A stretch of DNA of 44,213 nucleotides from Micromonospora sp. ATCC 39149 (GTDB taxonomy: Bacteria; Actinomycetota; Actinomycetes; Mycobacteriales; Micromonosporaceae), in assembly GCF_000158815.1 (NCBI RefSeq), contig NZ_GG657738.1, forward strand, positions 1,561,675-1,605,887. Direction: 5' to 3'. Both the position numbers and the translations under genes were made by a program. The notes under the pieces are model-generated. The model saw only the letters and a program-made list of their open reading frames with translations, had not been told where the DNA came from and ran no database searches. Below, piece by piece: positions 14,996 through 23,414 of the stretch; the stretch's first letter is position 1; the number at the start of each line of letters is the position of its first letter.

Positions 14996-15717
14996 ACGGC
15001 GGCGAGCACGTCGAGGGCCTGCCGCACGGTGAACGCGCCCGCGTACAGCGCCTTGCCGGCGATCACACCCTCCACGCCGACCGGCTCCAGGGTGGCCAGG
15101 GCGCGCAGGTCGTCCAGCGTCGAGACGCCACCGGAGGCGATCACCGGGGCGTCGGTACGAGAGCAGACCTCCCGCAGCAGGTCCAGATTCGGCCCGCGCA
15201 TGGTGCCGTCCTTGGTGATGTCGGTCACCACGTACCGGGAGGCGCCGGCCTTGTCGAGCCGCTCCAGCACCTCGTACAGGTCGCCGCCGTCGCGGGTCCA
15301 GCCCCGCGCCGAGAGGGTACGGCCCCGCACGTCCAGCCCGATCGCGACCCGGTCGCCGTACTCGCCGCAGACCCGGTCGCACCACTCGGGGTCCTCCAGC
15401 GCTGCCGTGCCGATGTTGACCCGCGCCGCGCCGGTGCCCAGGGCGGCCCGCAGCGACGCGTCGTCCCGGATCCCGCCGGACAGCTCCACCCGCACGTCGA
15501 GTCGGCCGACCACGTCGGCCAGCAGCGCGGCGTTGGAGCCGCGGCCGAACGCGGCGTCCAGGTCCACCAGGTGGATCCACTCCGCGCCGTCGCGCTGCCA
15601 GGCCAGCGCCGCCTCCAGGGGGTCGCCGTACGCGGTCTCGCTGCCGGCGGCGCCCTGCACGAGCCGGACGGCCTGGCCGTCGGCGACGTCCACGGCGGGC
15701 AACAGGGTGAGGCTCAA
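14992..15717 (-). CDS. priA: Phosphoribosyl isomerase A (HisA / bifunctional PriA)
   Basis: This 241-residue TIM barrel isomerises ProFAR to PRFAR in histidine synthesis. The actinobacterial enzyme usually also performs the TrpF step of tryptophan synthesis. It opens with [20 protein letters not shown] (catalytic Asp near residue 10), followed by [13 protein letters not shown]. The second catalytic Asp is in [15 protein letters not shown] near residue 173. The long [11 protein letters not shown] loop is a PriA feature, so bifunctionality is likely if the genome lacks trpF. The start is a TTG at 15717, supported by GAGGAG seven bases upstream; no ATG or GTG is available nearby. The region just upstream is a degenerate short tandem repeat. 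Confidence 0.95.
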   Translation of the reverse strand: MSLTLLPAVDVADGQAVRLVQGAAGSETAYGDPLEAALAWQRDGAEWIHLVDLDAAFGRGSNAALLADVVGRLDVRVELSGGIRDDASLRAALGTGAARVNIGTAALEDPEWCDRVCGEYGDRVAIGLDVRGRTLSARGWTRDGGDLYEVLERLDKAGASRYVVTDITKDGTMRGPNLDLLREVCSRTDAPVIASGGVSTLDDLRALATLEPVGVEGVIAGKALYAGAFTVRQALDVLAAV

Positions 15718-15720
15718 CGC

Positions 15721-15804
15721 TCTTCTCCTCGCATCGAAAACGTCTCTTCTCGCATCGGAAACCCCGCGTCGGGAGCTTCCGCGTCGGGAACACCCGCGTC
15801 AGGA
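15721..15804. repeat. Degenerate short tandem repeats upstream of hisA
   Basis: Two CTCGCATCGRAAAC units (about 15728-15762) are followed by three CCGCGTC(G/A)GGA units (about 15764-15803). They fill the gap between the upstream membrane ORF and hisA and include the hisA ribosome site GAGGAG. The repeats are imperfect, with period about 14-20 bases. Confidence 0.55.
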
Positions 15805-16122
15805 CCGGCGGCCCAGGGCGATCACCACGGCCGCCGGCAGGACCAGCAGCAACAACACGACCAACACCACCCGCAGCGCCAGGTCGTCGACGAAACTCCA
15901 GATGGCGACCACCGCCACCCCGGTCAGACCGACGATCGCCGCCCGTTCGCCCCGGGAGTGCCGGGCCAGCCGGCCGGTGCGGCGACGCGGCCAGCGGGGC
16001 GTCAGCCGGCGTACCACCGCACGGCGGCGCTCCCGGCGGGCCACCCGGCGGCGGCGGACGGCCCGCTCCCGCTCCAGCTGGGCCTCGCGGGCCTCCCGCC
16101 GGCGGGCCCGCTCCTTGCTCAC
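15799..16122 (-). CDS. Small basic two-helix membrane protein in the his operon
   Basis: The 107-residue product has a strongly basic first 58 residues (many Arg, with RRRRVARRERRR) and two hydrophobic helices at about residues 62-80 and 82-103 ending in ALGRR. The basic head would stay cytoplasmic. It lies between hisH and hisA on the same strand, with short gaps, so it is co-transcribed with histidine genes. I do not recognise a family or function; such operon-embedded membrane ORFs recur in actinobacterial his clusters. The start is a GTG at 16122. The arginine-rich composition partly reflects GC content, so the N-terminal start is less certain than the helices. Confidence 0.65.
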   Translation of the reverse strand: MSKERARRREAREAQLERERAVRRRRVARRERRRAVVRRLTPRWPRRRTGRLARHSRGERAAIVGLTGVAVVAIWSFVDDLALRVVLVVLLLLVLPAAVVIALGRRS

Positions 16123-16164
16123 GCCGCGCCCCCCGGCCCGGCGCCCCGGCCGCGCGGCACCCGC

Positions 16165-16800
16165 TCAGCCACCGGCGGTCACGGCGCCGAGCCAGTTGCG
16201 CAGCAGCGCCGCGCCGGTGTCGGCCGACTTCTCCGGATGGAACTGGGCAGCCGAGAGCGCGCCCCGCTCCACGGCGGCCACGAAGTCCGCCTCGTGGTGC
16301 GCGGTGGTCACCGCCGCGCCCGAAGCCGCCAGCGCCGCCGGGTCCACCGCCGCGTAGGAGTGGACGAAGTAGAAGCGGCTGCCGGCGGGCAGGCCGGCGA
16401 AGAGCACCGACGACGACGCAGGCCGCACCGTGTTCCAGCCCATGTGCGGCAGCCGGACGGCGGGCAGCCTCGTCACCCCGCCGGGCAGCAGCCCGAGCCC
16501 CTTGGTGACCACCCCATGCTCGTCGCCGTGTTCGAAGAGCACCTGCATGCCCACGCAGATGCCCAGCACCGGCCGGCCGGCGGCGACCCGCTCGGCGATG
16601 ACCGGGCCCGCGCCGAGCGCCTCGATGCCGGCCATGCAGGCGGCGAACGCGCCCACGCCCGGCACCACCAGGCCGTCCGCCTCGGCGGCGGCGGCCAGGT
16701 CGTCGGTCACGGTGACGTCGGCGCCGGCCCGCTGAAGGGCCCGCTCGGCCGAGCGCAGGTTGCCCGAGCCGTAGTCGAGCACCACGATCCGCTTGCTCAT
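16165..16800 (-). CDS. hisH: Imidazole glycerol phosphate synthase, glutaminase subunit
   Basis: This 211-residue class I glutamine amidotransferase feeds ammonia to HisF. The catalytic Cys is in GICVGMQVLFE near residue 83, and the His and Glu of the triad are in QFHPEKS near 191. The N-terminal VVLDYGSGNLRSAERAL is the HisH opening. The ATG at 16800 is the family start. It lies in the his operon between two small membrane ORFs. Its partner hisF is about 3.4 kb further downstream, beyond ohrR-ohr. Confidence 0.96.
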   Translation of the reverse strand: MSKRIVVLDYGSGNLRSAERALQRAGADVTVTDDLAAAAEADGLVVPGVGAFAACMAGIEALGAGPVIAERVAAGRPVLGICVGMQVLFEHGDEHGVVTKGLGLLPGGVTRLPAVRLPHMGWNTVRPASSSVLFAGLPAGSRFYFVHSYAAVDPAALAASGAAVTTAHHEADFVAAVERGALSAAQFHPEKSADTGAALLRNWLGAVTAGG

Positions 16801-16843
16801 ACGCCCGCCCCGCTCCGCCGGCCCAGGCCGGCACCCCGCCTCG

Positions 16844-17017
16844 TCATGAGCCCTCCCCGGGCAGCAGCCAGAGCACCCCGCCGGCCGTGGCCAGCAGCGC
16901 GAGCAGCGCGGTGACCACCACCGCGCCGCGCGAGGCGCCCTGGCGGCGCAGCGAGAACACCCCGCCCACCAGCAACCCGGCGAGGATCAACAGCAGGGTC
17001 GGCAGCACCCCGCCCAT
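16844..17017 (-). CDS. 57-residue membrane protein between hisB and hisH
   Basis: The product is almost entirely two hydrophobic segments (VLPTLLLILAGLLVGGVFSL and VVVTALLALLATAGGVLWLL) joined by a short RRQGASRG loop. The ATG at 17017 lies two bases after the hisB stop (17020) and the gene ends 43 bases before hisH, so it is part of the his operon. The hairpin topology puts the basic loop on the cytoplasmic side. I do not recognise a family. The tight spacing and clean hydrophobic pattern make it a credible small protein. Confidence 0.65.
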   Translation of the reverse strand: MGGVLPTLLLILAGLLVGGVFSLRRQGASRGAVVVTALLALLATAGGVLWLLPGEGS

Positions 17018-17019
17018 GG

Positions 17020-17631
17020 CTACAACGCGCCCTTCGTGCTGGGGATCGCGCCGGCCGCGCGCGGGTCGAGCGCCGTGGCCTCGCGCAGGGCGCGGGAGAC
17101 CGCCTTGAACTGGGCCTCCACCACGTGGTGGGCGTCCGGGTGGCCGCCGGGGCGGGCCGCGCGCAGCACGTCCACGTGCAGCGTGATCCGGGCCGCCTGG
17201 CCGAAGGACTCCCAGATGTGCCGGGTCATGCTCGTCGGGTAGACCGGCCCGATGTACGGGGCCAGCGCCGGCTCGTCGTGCACCACGTACGGCCGGCCGG
17301 ACAGGTCGACGGCCGCCCGGACGAGGACCTCGTCCATCGGGACGGTCGCCGAGCCGTACCGCCGGATGCCGGCCTTGTCCCCCAGCGCCTGGTCGAACGC
17401 GGCGCCCAGGGCGAGCGCGGTGTCCTCCATCGTGTGGTGGGCGTCGATCTCCAGGTCGCCGACCGTGCGCACGGTCAGGTCGAAGCCGCCGTGCCGGGCG
17501 ATCTGGTGCAGCATGTGGTCGTAGAAGCCGACCCCGGTGCCGATCTCGGCCCGGCCGGTGCCGTCGAGGTCGATCTCGACGAGCACCTTGGTCTCCTTGG
17601 TGATCCGCTCGACCCGGGCGGTACGGCTCAT
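17020..17631 (-). CDS. hisB: Imidazoleglycerol-phosphate dehydratase
   Basis: This 203-residue monofunctional HisB dehydrates imidazole glycerol phosphate to imidazole acetol phosphate. The metal-binding motifs are clear: [17 protein letters not shown] near residue 35, the [14 protein letters not shown] repeat near 63, and the second [17 protein letters not shown] near 163. There is no N-terminal phosphatase domain, as expected for actinobacteria. The ATG at 17631 overlaps the hisC stop (ATGA, 17628-17631), so translation is coupled to hisC. Confidence 0.97.
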   Translation of the reverse strand: MSRTARVERITKETKVLVEIDLDGTGRAEIGTGVGFYDHMLHQIARHGGFDLTVRTVGDLEIDAHHTMEDTALALGAAFDQALGDKAGIRRYGSATVPMDEVLVRAAVDLSGRPYVVHDEPALAPYIGPVYPTSMTRHIWESFGQAARITLHVDVLRAARPGGHPDAHHVVEAQFKAVSRALREATALDPRAAGAIPSTKGAL

Positions 17632-18701
17632 TGCACTGTCTCCATCGCGGTGAGGAAGGCCTCGGTCTCGGCGGGGGTGCCGGCGGTGACCCGCAGCCAG
17701 CCGGGCAGCCCGACGTCGCGGACGAGCACGCCGCGCTCCAGCAGGGCGCGCCAGGCCACCGTCTGGTCGCCGCCCACCTGGAACAGGACGAAGTTGGCGT
17801 CGCTGTCGGCGACCCGCAGGCCCCGGGCGCGCAGCTCGGCGACGATCCGGTCCCGCTGCCCCATGATCGCCTCGACCGTGGCCAGCAGGGCGTCGCGGTG
17901 CGCCAGCGCCGCGCGGGCGGCGGACTGGGTGAGCGCCGAGAGATGGTACGGCAGCCGCACGAGCTGCACCGCCGCCACCACGGCCGGGTCGGCCGCGAGG
18001 TAGCCCAGCCGGCCACCGGCGAAGCCGAACGCCTTGCTCATCGTCCGGGTCACCACCAGCCGCGGGTGGCCGGGCAGCACCGCGAGGGCGCTGACCGTGC
18101 CGGGGCGGGCGAACTCGGCGTAGGCCTCGTCGACCACCACCATGCCGGGCGCGGCGTCGAGCACGGCGGCCACCACCGCCGGGTCCAGCGCCGTGCCCGT
18201 GGGGTTGTTCGGCGAGCAGAGGAACACCACGTCGGGGCGGTGCGCGCGGACCTGGGCGACCGCCTCGTCGGCGGTCAGCCCGAAGTCGGCCCCGCGTGCC
18301 GCCGGGACCCACCCGGTGCCGGTGCCGAGCGCCAGCAGCGGGTGCATCGAGTACGCCGGGGTGAAGCCGAGCGCCGTGCGCCCCGGGCCGCCGAACACCT
18401 GGAGGAGCTGCTGCTGGATCTCGTTGGAGCCGTTGGCCGCCCACACCTGCTCGACGGAGAGCCCGTGCCCCAGATACCCGGCCAGGTCGGCGCGCAGCGC
18501 CACGGCGTCGCGGTCCGGATAGCGGTTCAGGTCACGCAGTTCGGCCGCGAGCGCCTTGCCGATCGCGTCGGCCACCTCCTCGGGCACCGGGTACGAGTTC
18601 TCGTTGGTGTTCAGCCGCACCGGCACGTCCAGCTGCGGCGCCCCGTACGGCGACAGCCCGCGCAGGTCGTCGCGGATCGGCAGATCGTCAAGCATGCTCA
18701 C
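17628..18701 (-). CDS. hisC: Histidinol-phosphate aminotransferase
   Basis: This 357-residue PLP enzyme transaminates imidazole acetol phosphate to histidinol phosphate. The N-terminal [15 protein letters not shown] is typical of HisC, SPNNPTG near residue 165 and [10 protein letters not shown] near 197 are fold-type I landmarks, and the PLP lysine is in [18 protein letters not shown] near 227. The C-terminal Arg that binds the phosphate is in GWLRVTAGT. The start is a GTG at 18701 with an ATG two codons later (18695) as alternative. It lies 76 bases after hisD and overlaps hisB by four bases. Confidence 0.96.
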   Translation of the reverse strand: MSMLDDLPIRDDLRGLSPYGAPQLDVPVRLNTNENSYPVPEEVADAIGKALAAELRDLNRYPDRDAVALRADLAGYLGHGLSVEQVWAANGSNEIQQQLLQVFGGPGRTALGFTPAYSMHPLLALGTGTGWVPAARGADFGLTADEAVAQVRAHRPDVVFLCSPNNPTGTALDPAVVAAVLDAAPGMVVVDEAYAEFARPGTVSALAVLPGHPRLVVTRTMSKAFGFAGGRLGYLAADPAVVAAVQLVRLPYHLSALTQSAARAALAHRDALLATVEAIMGQRDRIVAELRARGLRVADSDANFVLFQVGGDQTVAWRALLERGVLVRDVGLPGWLRVTAGTPAETEAFLTAMETVQ

Positions 18702-18777
18702 GCCGCCACCACGCCTCGCCCGGTGCCGGCCTGAGGACGGGAGGGTCCGAGCCCGGTGGTTCGCTCGCTGCGCCCGC

Positions 18778-20100
18778 TCACGACGCCTCCCCCGGGAAGC
18801 GCACGCTGACCGCCTGGCCGTGCGCCGGCAGGTCCTCGACGCCGGCCAGGGTGACCACGTGCGGGGCCACCTCCCGCAGCGCGTCCCGCGTGTACTCCAC
18901 CAGGTGGATGCCGCGCAGGAAGGACTGCACGGACAGGCCGGAGGAGTGCCGGGCGCAGCCGCCGGTGGGCAGCACGTGGTTGGAGCCGGCGCAGTAGTCG
19001 CCGAGCGACACCGGCGACCACGCGCCGACGAAGATCGCCCCGGCGTTGCGTACCCGCAGCGCCCACTCGCGGGCGTTCTCGGTGTGGATCTCCAGGTGCT
19101 CGGCGGCGTACGCGTCGACCACCCGCAGGCCGGCCTCCAGGTCGTCCACCAGCACCACGCCGCTCTGCTCGCCGGTCAGCGCGGTGGTGACCCGGTCGGC
19201 GTGCTTGGTCGCCGGGACCTGCCGGCCCAGCTCGGCCTCGACCGCGTCGGCCAGCGCGATCGAGCAGGTGACCAGGACGCTGGCCGCGAGGGGGTCGTGC
19301 TCGGCCTGGCTGATCAGGTCGGCGGCGACGTGCGCCGGATCGGCGGTGTCGTCGGCGAGGATCGCGATCTCGGTGGGGCCGGCCTCGGCATCGATGCCCA
19401 CCACGCCGCGCAGCAGCCGCTTCGCGGCGGTGACCCAGATGTTGCCCGGCCCCGTGATCATGTCGACGGGGTCGCAGTGCTGTTCGCCGGCCGGATCGAC
19501 CGTCGAGCCGTAGGCGAGCATCGCCACCGCCTGGGCGCCGCCGACGGCGTACACCTCGTCGACGCCGAGCAGCGCGCAGGCCGCGAGGACCCGCGCATCC
19601 GGCAGGCCGTCGTTCTCCTGCTGCGGCGGGCTGGCCACGACCAGCGACCGGACACCGGCCGCCTGGGCGGGGACCACGTTCATCACCACGGTCGACGGGT
19701 ACATCGCCAGACCGCCGGGGACGTACAGGCCGACCCGGTCCACCGGCACCCACCGCTCGGTGACGGTGCCGCCGGGCACCACCTGGGTGGTGTGGTCGAC
19801 GCGCCGCTGGTCGGCGTGCACCCGCCGGGCCCGGCTGATCGACTCCAGCAGGGCCGCGCGGACCTGCGGGTCGAGCGTCCCCTCGGCCTCGGCGATCGCC
19901 TCGACCGGCACCCGCAGCCGCTCCGGCGAGACCCCGTCGAACCGTTCGCTCGCCTCGCGGATCGCCGGGTACCCATGCTCGCGGACCGCCTCCACGAGCG
20001 GGCGGATCCGCTCGACGGCCACGGAGACGTCGAGCTGGGCACGGGGCAGCAGGCGGCGGGGGTCACGGACGCCGCCGCGCAGGTCGATCCGATTCAACAC
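18778..20100 (-). CDS. hisD: Histidinol dehydrogenase
   Basis: This 440-residue HisD oxidises histidinol to histidine in two NAD+ steps. Visible family blocks are [20 protein letters not shown] near residue 125, [12 protein letters not shown] near 190, [12 protein letters not shown] near 213, the catalytic Glu-His pair in [12 protein letters not shown] near 333, and the zinc-site segment [15 protein letters not shown] near 362. It is the first gene of the his operon. The GTG at 20100 lacks a Shine-Dalgarno, but a TAGACT -10 box ends seven bases before it, so the operon mRNA is probably leaderless. I saw no T-box or his leader peptide upstream. Confidence 0.97.
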   Translation of the reverse strand: MLNRIDLRGGVRDPRRLLPRAQLDVSVAVERIRPLVEAVREHGYPAIREASERFDGVSPERLRVPVEAIAEAEGTLDPQVRAALLESISRARRVHADQRRVDHTTQVVPGGTVTERWVPVDRVGLYVPGGLAMYPSTVVMNVVPAQAAGVRSLVVASPPQQENDGLPDARVLAACALLGVDEVYAVGGAQAVAMLAYGSTVDPAGEQHCDPVDMITGPGNIWVTAAKRLLRGVVGIDAEAGPTEIAILADDTADPAHVAADLISQAEHDPLAASVLVTCSIALADAVEAELGRQVPATKHADRVTTALTGEQSGVVLVDDLEAGLRVVDAYAAEHLEIHTENAREWALRVRNAGAIFVGAWSPVSLGDYCAGSNHVLPTGGCARHSSGLSVQSFLRGIHLVEYTRDALREVAPHVVTLAGVEDLPAHGQAVSVRFPGEAS

Positions 20101-20107
20101 GCCTGCG

Positions 20108-20113
20108 AGTCTA
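20108..20113 (-). promoter_or_regulatory. -10 box of the his operon, predicted leaderless hisD
   Basis: On the minus strand TAGACT fits TANNNT and ends seven bases before the hisD GTG at 20100. No ribosome site lies between. Confidence 0.55.
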
Positions 20114-20244
20114 GGCGGCCGGGCCGGCCGTGGGCCCGCGCCGCCCGCACCCCGGGACGGTGAGCCGAGCCACGCCGGCCGGCGAGTGGGCCGGAAGGGT
20201 CCCGCCGGGCGGGGACGGGCCGCGCCCGGGCGGCGCGGTCGGGC

Positions 20245-20250
20245 TAGGCT
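20245..20250 (+). promoter_or_regulatory. -10 box of the LON-domain gene
   Basis: TAGGCT ends seven bases before GTG at 20258-20260, the spacing of a leaderless start. That GTG is now out of frame with the protein by one base (see findings). Confidence 0.5.
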
Positions 20251-20268
20251 CGGTCCCGTGATGCACGG

Positions 20269-20958
20269 TTGCCGGTTTTCCCCCTCGGGACGGTGCTCTT
20301 CCCCGGCCTGGTGCTGCCGCTGCACATCTTCGAGGAGCGCTACCGGGCCCTGGTTCGCCACCTGGTGGGCCTGCCCGAGGGTGCGCCCCGCGAGTTCGGC
20401 GTGGTGGCCATCCGGGCCGGCTGGGAGGTCGCCCCCGGGGCCCCGGGGCGGCCCGTTCCCAGCGTCGGGGACGTCACGCTGCACGAGGTCGGCTGCACCG
20501 CCGAGCTGCGGCAGGTGACCGAGCTGTCCGACGGCGGGTACGACATCGTCACCGTTGGGCGGCGGCGGTTCCGCATCGCCGACCTCGACGTGGGCGCCGA
20601 GCCGTACCTGACGGCCGAGGTGGAGTGGCTACCCGAGCCGGACGGCCCCGACGAGGGCGCCGACCTGCTGGCGGCCCGGGTGATCTCGGTCTTCCGGCAG
20701 TACCTCGGGCTGATCCGCCCCGGGCCGGAGGACATCTCCGAGCAGCTACCGGAGGACCCGACCGTGCTCTCCCACCTGGTCGCCGCGACCGCCATGCTGA
20801 CCGTCGACGACCGGCAGCGGCTGCTCGCGGTCGACGACACCGCCGCCCGGCTCCGCGCCGAGCTGCGGCTGCTCAACCGCGAGGTGGCTCTGCTGCGCCA
20901 GGTGCGGGCGGTTCCGGTGCCGCTGTCGGAGTTGGCGAGCCCACCGGCCCCGAACTGA
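20269..20958 (+). CDS. LON substrate-binding domain protein (Lon N-terminal domain, PF02190 type)
   Basis: This stand-alone LON domain of about 229 residues has the start block [20 protein letters not shown] then EERYRALV. Next come GVVAIRAG and [17 protein letters not shown], the [13 protein letters not shown] strand, and a helical C-terminal half ending in [15 protein letters not shown]. It has no ATPase or protease domain. Such proteins are widespread in actinobacteria, with unknown partners. The only in-frame start is TTG at 20269. The natural start appears to be GTG at 20258, where a -10 box is correctly placed and one missing base would restore an M-T-A-R-L-P-V-F opening. Its 3' end overlaps the convergent gene by 86 bases. 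Confidence 0.8.
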   Translation: MPVFPLGTVLFPGLVLPLHIFEERYRALVRHLVGLPEGAPREFGVVAIRAGWEVAPGAPGRPVPSVGDVTLHEVGCTAELRQVTELSDGGYDIVTVGRRRFRIADLDVGAEPYLTAEVEWLPEPDGPDEGADLLAARVISVFRQYLGLIRPGPEDISEQLPEDPTVLSHLVAATAMLTVDDRQRLLAVDDTAARLRAELRLLNREVALLRQVRAVPVPLSELASPPAPN

Positions 20959-21703
20959 GCCCCGGCCCGGCGTCGGGTCCGGTGGGCGCGGCGGCGGTGG
21001 GCGGGCCTGCGGCCGGCGGGGCGTTGAGGACCCAGGACAGGTCGGGCTCGGGCTCCGGGCGCAGCGACGGCCAGCGCGACCAGCCGGCCAGCAGGGTGTA
21101 CGTCACGGCCACGCCGAACGCCGGCAGCAGCAGGTTGCCGTACGGCAGGGGCAGCACGTCGAGGAACCGGTGCAGGCCCCCGGCGCGCAGGTCGGCGGGT
21201 TTGGTGAACGCCTGCCCGTCCGGGGCGCCCGCCAGCAGCCGCTCGTACGTCGACAGGCCGACCCGCCGGCCGACCTGCCAGGCCACCAGCGCCGCGCCGA
21301 GGCCGCCGACCGTCCCGGCGAGCAGCCCGATCGGGCCGCGCCGCCGCCTCAGCAACACCCACAGGGCCAACGCGGCGAGCACCCCGAAACCGAGCCCGAG
21401 CAGGCTGAACCAGCCGTCCGCGGCGATCGGCTGCTCCGGCTGCGGTTGGGCGTAGACGGCCCCCTCGGCGGTCTTGACCACCTGGGTGTCGGGCGCGACG
21501 GCCGCCCAGAGCAGCCCCAGCGGAACGCCCAGCGCGGTCAGCGCCACCACCGCGCCCAGCGCCACGCCGGCCGCCCTGCCGGGGCGGCGCTCGGGCTGGG
21601 CCACGCCGCTGGCGACCGGCCCGGCGGGCAGGTCGGCGGACGGGTCGGCCGGCGGGTCGGGACGAGGCACGGGGCGGTCGGCGTCGGAGGTGTCCGGGCT
21701 CAC
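20873..21703 (-). CDS. DUF2567-like membrane protein
   Basis: This 276-residue protein has a Pro/Asp-rich cytoplasmic head (residues 1-45), then four likely membrane segments: about 45-68, 98-118, 125-145 and 188-208. The AVAPDTQVVKTAEGAVYAQP stretch and EQPIAADGWFSLLGLGFGVL match the layout of actinobacterial DUF2567 proteins. The C-terminus is a Pro/Ala-rich tail. The GTG start has a GGAAGG ribosome site eight or nine bases upstream. It follows the MinD-like gene by 57 bases on the same strand, so it may be the third gene of that operon. Its last 28 codons run antisense to the LON gene. Function unknown. Confidence 0.75.
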   Translation of the reverse strand: MSPDTSDADRPVPRPDPPADPSADLPAGPVASGVAQPERRPGRAAGVALGAVVALTALGVPLGLLWAAVAPDTQVVKTAEGAVYAQPQPEQPIAADGWFSLLGLGFGVLAALALWVLLRRRRGPIGLLAGTVGGLGAALVAWQVGRRVGLSTYERLLAGAPDGQAFTKPADLRAGGLHRFLDVLPLPYGNLLLPAFGVAVTYTLLAGWSRWPSLRPEPEPDLSWVLNAPPAAGPPTAAAPTGPDAGPGLSSGPVGSPTPTAAPEPPAPGAAEPPRG

Positions 21704-21760
21704 CCGATGATCCTTCCAGACCGGGTACGCCCCCGGGGCGTCGGTGCCGCTGCGGGGGCC

Positions 21761-23338
21761 TCAGCGGGCGAAGGGTTCCAGCATGACCGACGCCGCACGC
21801 AGCCACGCCTGCCGGGTTTCCGGCTGGAGCTGGTGGTACTCGATCGAGGAGCCGGTCTCCAGCGCCGGGTCGTACGGCACCACGGTCACCGCCCGGGTGC
21901 GGGTGGCGAAGTGCCGCTCCAGGTCGGTCTGCAACGGCGAACGGCCCGGCGTCGGGCAGGAGATCAGGGTGACGGCGTTGTCGGCCAGCTCGCCCATGCC
22001 GACCTCGTGCAGCAGGTCGAGCATCCAGTCGGCGCTGAACGCGGCGTCCTCCCGGGGCACGGTGGTGACCACGAGCTGGTCGGCGGCCTGCATCACCGTG
22101 CGCCAGTTCGGGCTCTCCACGTTGTTGCCGGTGTCCACGCAGACCACGTCGTGGGTGCGCCGCAGCAGCTCCAGCACCCGCTTGACGGTGAACTGGTCCA
22201 GGCGTTGGGCGAAGCGGGGGCTCTCCTCCCCGGCCAGCACGTCGTACGAGCCGTCGGCGGCGTGCCGCAGGTAGTCGTCCAGGCTGCCCAACAGGCTGGA
22301 ACCCTCCAGGATCTCGATCTGGGCGAGGTCGTGGATCAGGTGCCGGATGGTCCGGGCGTGCCGGGCGCTGCCGGCGCGCAGCCCGAGGGTGCCGCGCAGC
22401 TCGTTGTCGTCCCAGGCGAGCACGCCCCGGCCGCGCACGCTGCCGACGGTGGCCGCGGCCAGCACCGTGGCCGTGGTCTTGTGCACCCCGCCCTTGGGGT
22501 TGGCGAAGGCGAGCACCCGGGGGGTGCCCAGGTCACGGCGGAGCACCCCGGCGGCGCGTTCCAGGTCGCTCTCGGCGCTCTGCGCCCGCCACTCGATGCG
22601 GGCCGGGTAGCCCCGCTCGGCCAGCGCCGGCGGCCCGGGCGGCGGCTGGTACGCCGGCTCGACGACAGGCTGATACGCCGGCTCGGCCCGGTAGACCGGC
22701 TCCGCCGGGGGCGGCTGGTACGCCGGCTCGGGGCGATATCCGCCGTTGTCGAGCAACGAGTACCGCGACTCGGCCGGCGGGGGCTCGGGACGGTACCCGC
22801 CGTTGTCGAGCAACGAGTACCGGGACCGGCCGGGCGGGACCGGGTCGGCGCGGCGCGGCGGCTCCGGGCCGAGGTGCCCGGGATCGGCCCGCCACGAGGG
22901 CTCGGCCTGGTAGGTCGGCTCGGCCTGGTAACCCGACGGACCGGCCGGGTAGGTCGACTCGGCCTGGTACCCCGGCGGCTCCGGCTGGTATGCCGGGTCG
23001 ATCCGGTAGGCCGGGTCCACCCGGTAACTCGCCCCGGCCCGGTAGCCGCCGTGCGCCGGTTCGGCCGGGTAGCCGGGCTCCCCGCCGTACGGCTGCTCGC
23101 CGGCCGGGCCGATCGCCGGCACCCGCCCGGCGTAGCCGTTGCCGGACGCGCGCCGGGGCAGCGGCTCCGGCGCCACGTGCGGCGGTTCCTCGGCGCGGCG
23201 GTCGGCCTCGTCCTGCTCCGCGGCGGTGCGACCGCCGAGCCGGGCCCGGTCGAGCAGCGCCCGCCACCGCGGTGCTGGTTCGGCCGGCCGACCCCAGCTG
23301 GTCTCCGTGCCGTCCAAGGCTCGCCCTCCCAGCGCCAT
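21761..23338 (-). CDS. MinD/ParA-like ATPase with Pro/Tyr-rich N-terminal repeats
   Basis: This 525-residue protein has two parts. Residues about 60-265 are low-complexity, with many Y-x-A/P-E-P units and a duplicated SRYSLLDNGGYRPEP. Residues about 270-525 form a MinD/SIMIBI ATPase: deviant Walker A NPKGGVHKTT near 281, a switch segment LAWDDNELRGTLG near 305, and Walker B VVCVDTGNN near 400. A Pro-rich tail joined to a MinD domain recalls ESX type VII accessory proteins such as EspI, although no esx, eccC or eccD gene is in the window. The WDDNE motif is closest in my memory to those actinobacterial MinD-like proteins. It stands between two membrane-protein genes on the same strand. Partner and cargo are unknown. 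Confidence 0.82.
   Translation of the reverse strand: MALGGRALDGTETSWGRPAEPAPRWRALLDRARLGGRTAAEQDEADRRAEEPPHVAPEPLPRRASGNGYAGRVPAIGPAGEQPYGGEPGYPAEPAHGGYRAGASYRVDPAYRIDPAYQPEPPGYQAESTYPAGPSGYQAEPTYQAEPSWRADPGHLGPEPPRRADPVPPGRSRYSLLDNGGYRPEPPPAESRYSLLDNGGYRPEPAYQPPPAEPVYRAEPAYQPVVEPAYQPPPGPPALAERGYPARIEWRAQSAESDLERAAGVLRRDLGTPRVLAFANPKGGVHKTTATVLAAATVGSVRGRGVLAWDDNELRGTLGLRAGSARHARTIRHLIHDLAQIEILEGSSLLGSLDDYLRHAADGSYDVLAGEESPRFAQRLDQFTVKRVLELLRRTHDVVCVDTGNNVESPNWRTVMQAADQLVVTTVPREDAAFSADWMLDLLHEVGMGELADNAVTLISCPTPGRSPLQTDLERHFATRTRAVTVVPYDPALETGSSIEYHQLQPETRQAWLRAASVMLEPFAR
22740..22822. repeat. Two exact 26-bp copies inside the MinD-like gene
   Basis: The same 26 bases occur at 22740-22765 and 22797-22822, 57 bases (19 codons) apart. 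They encode the duplicated YSLLDNGGY peptide. Exact DNA identity means a recent duplication or strong selection. Confidence 0.8.
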
Positions 23339-23414
23339 CGGTCTCCGCCTGACAGGCTACGAACGAAACCCTATTCGGACCACACCGGTCCGCGCACATC
23401 CTGATTCGTCTTTG

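Noticed and set aside
19999..20300. Histidine leader peptide, T-box or riboswitch before hisD
   Set aside because: The -10 lies seven bases from the hisD start, leaving no leader; no His-rich peptide or T-box core was found.
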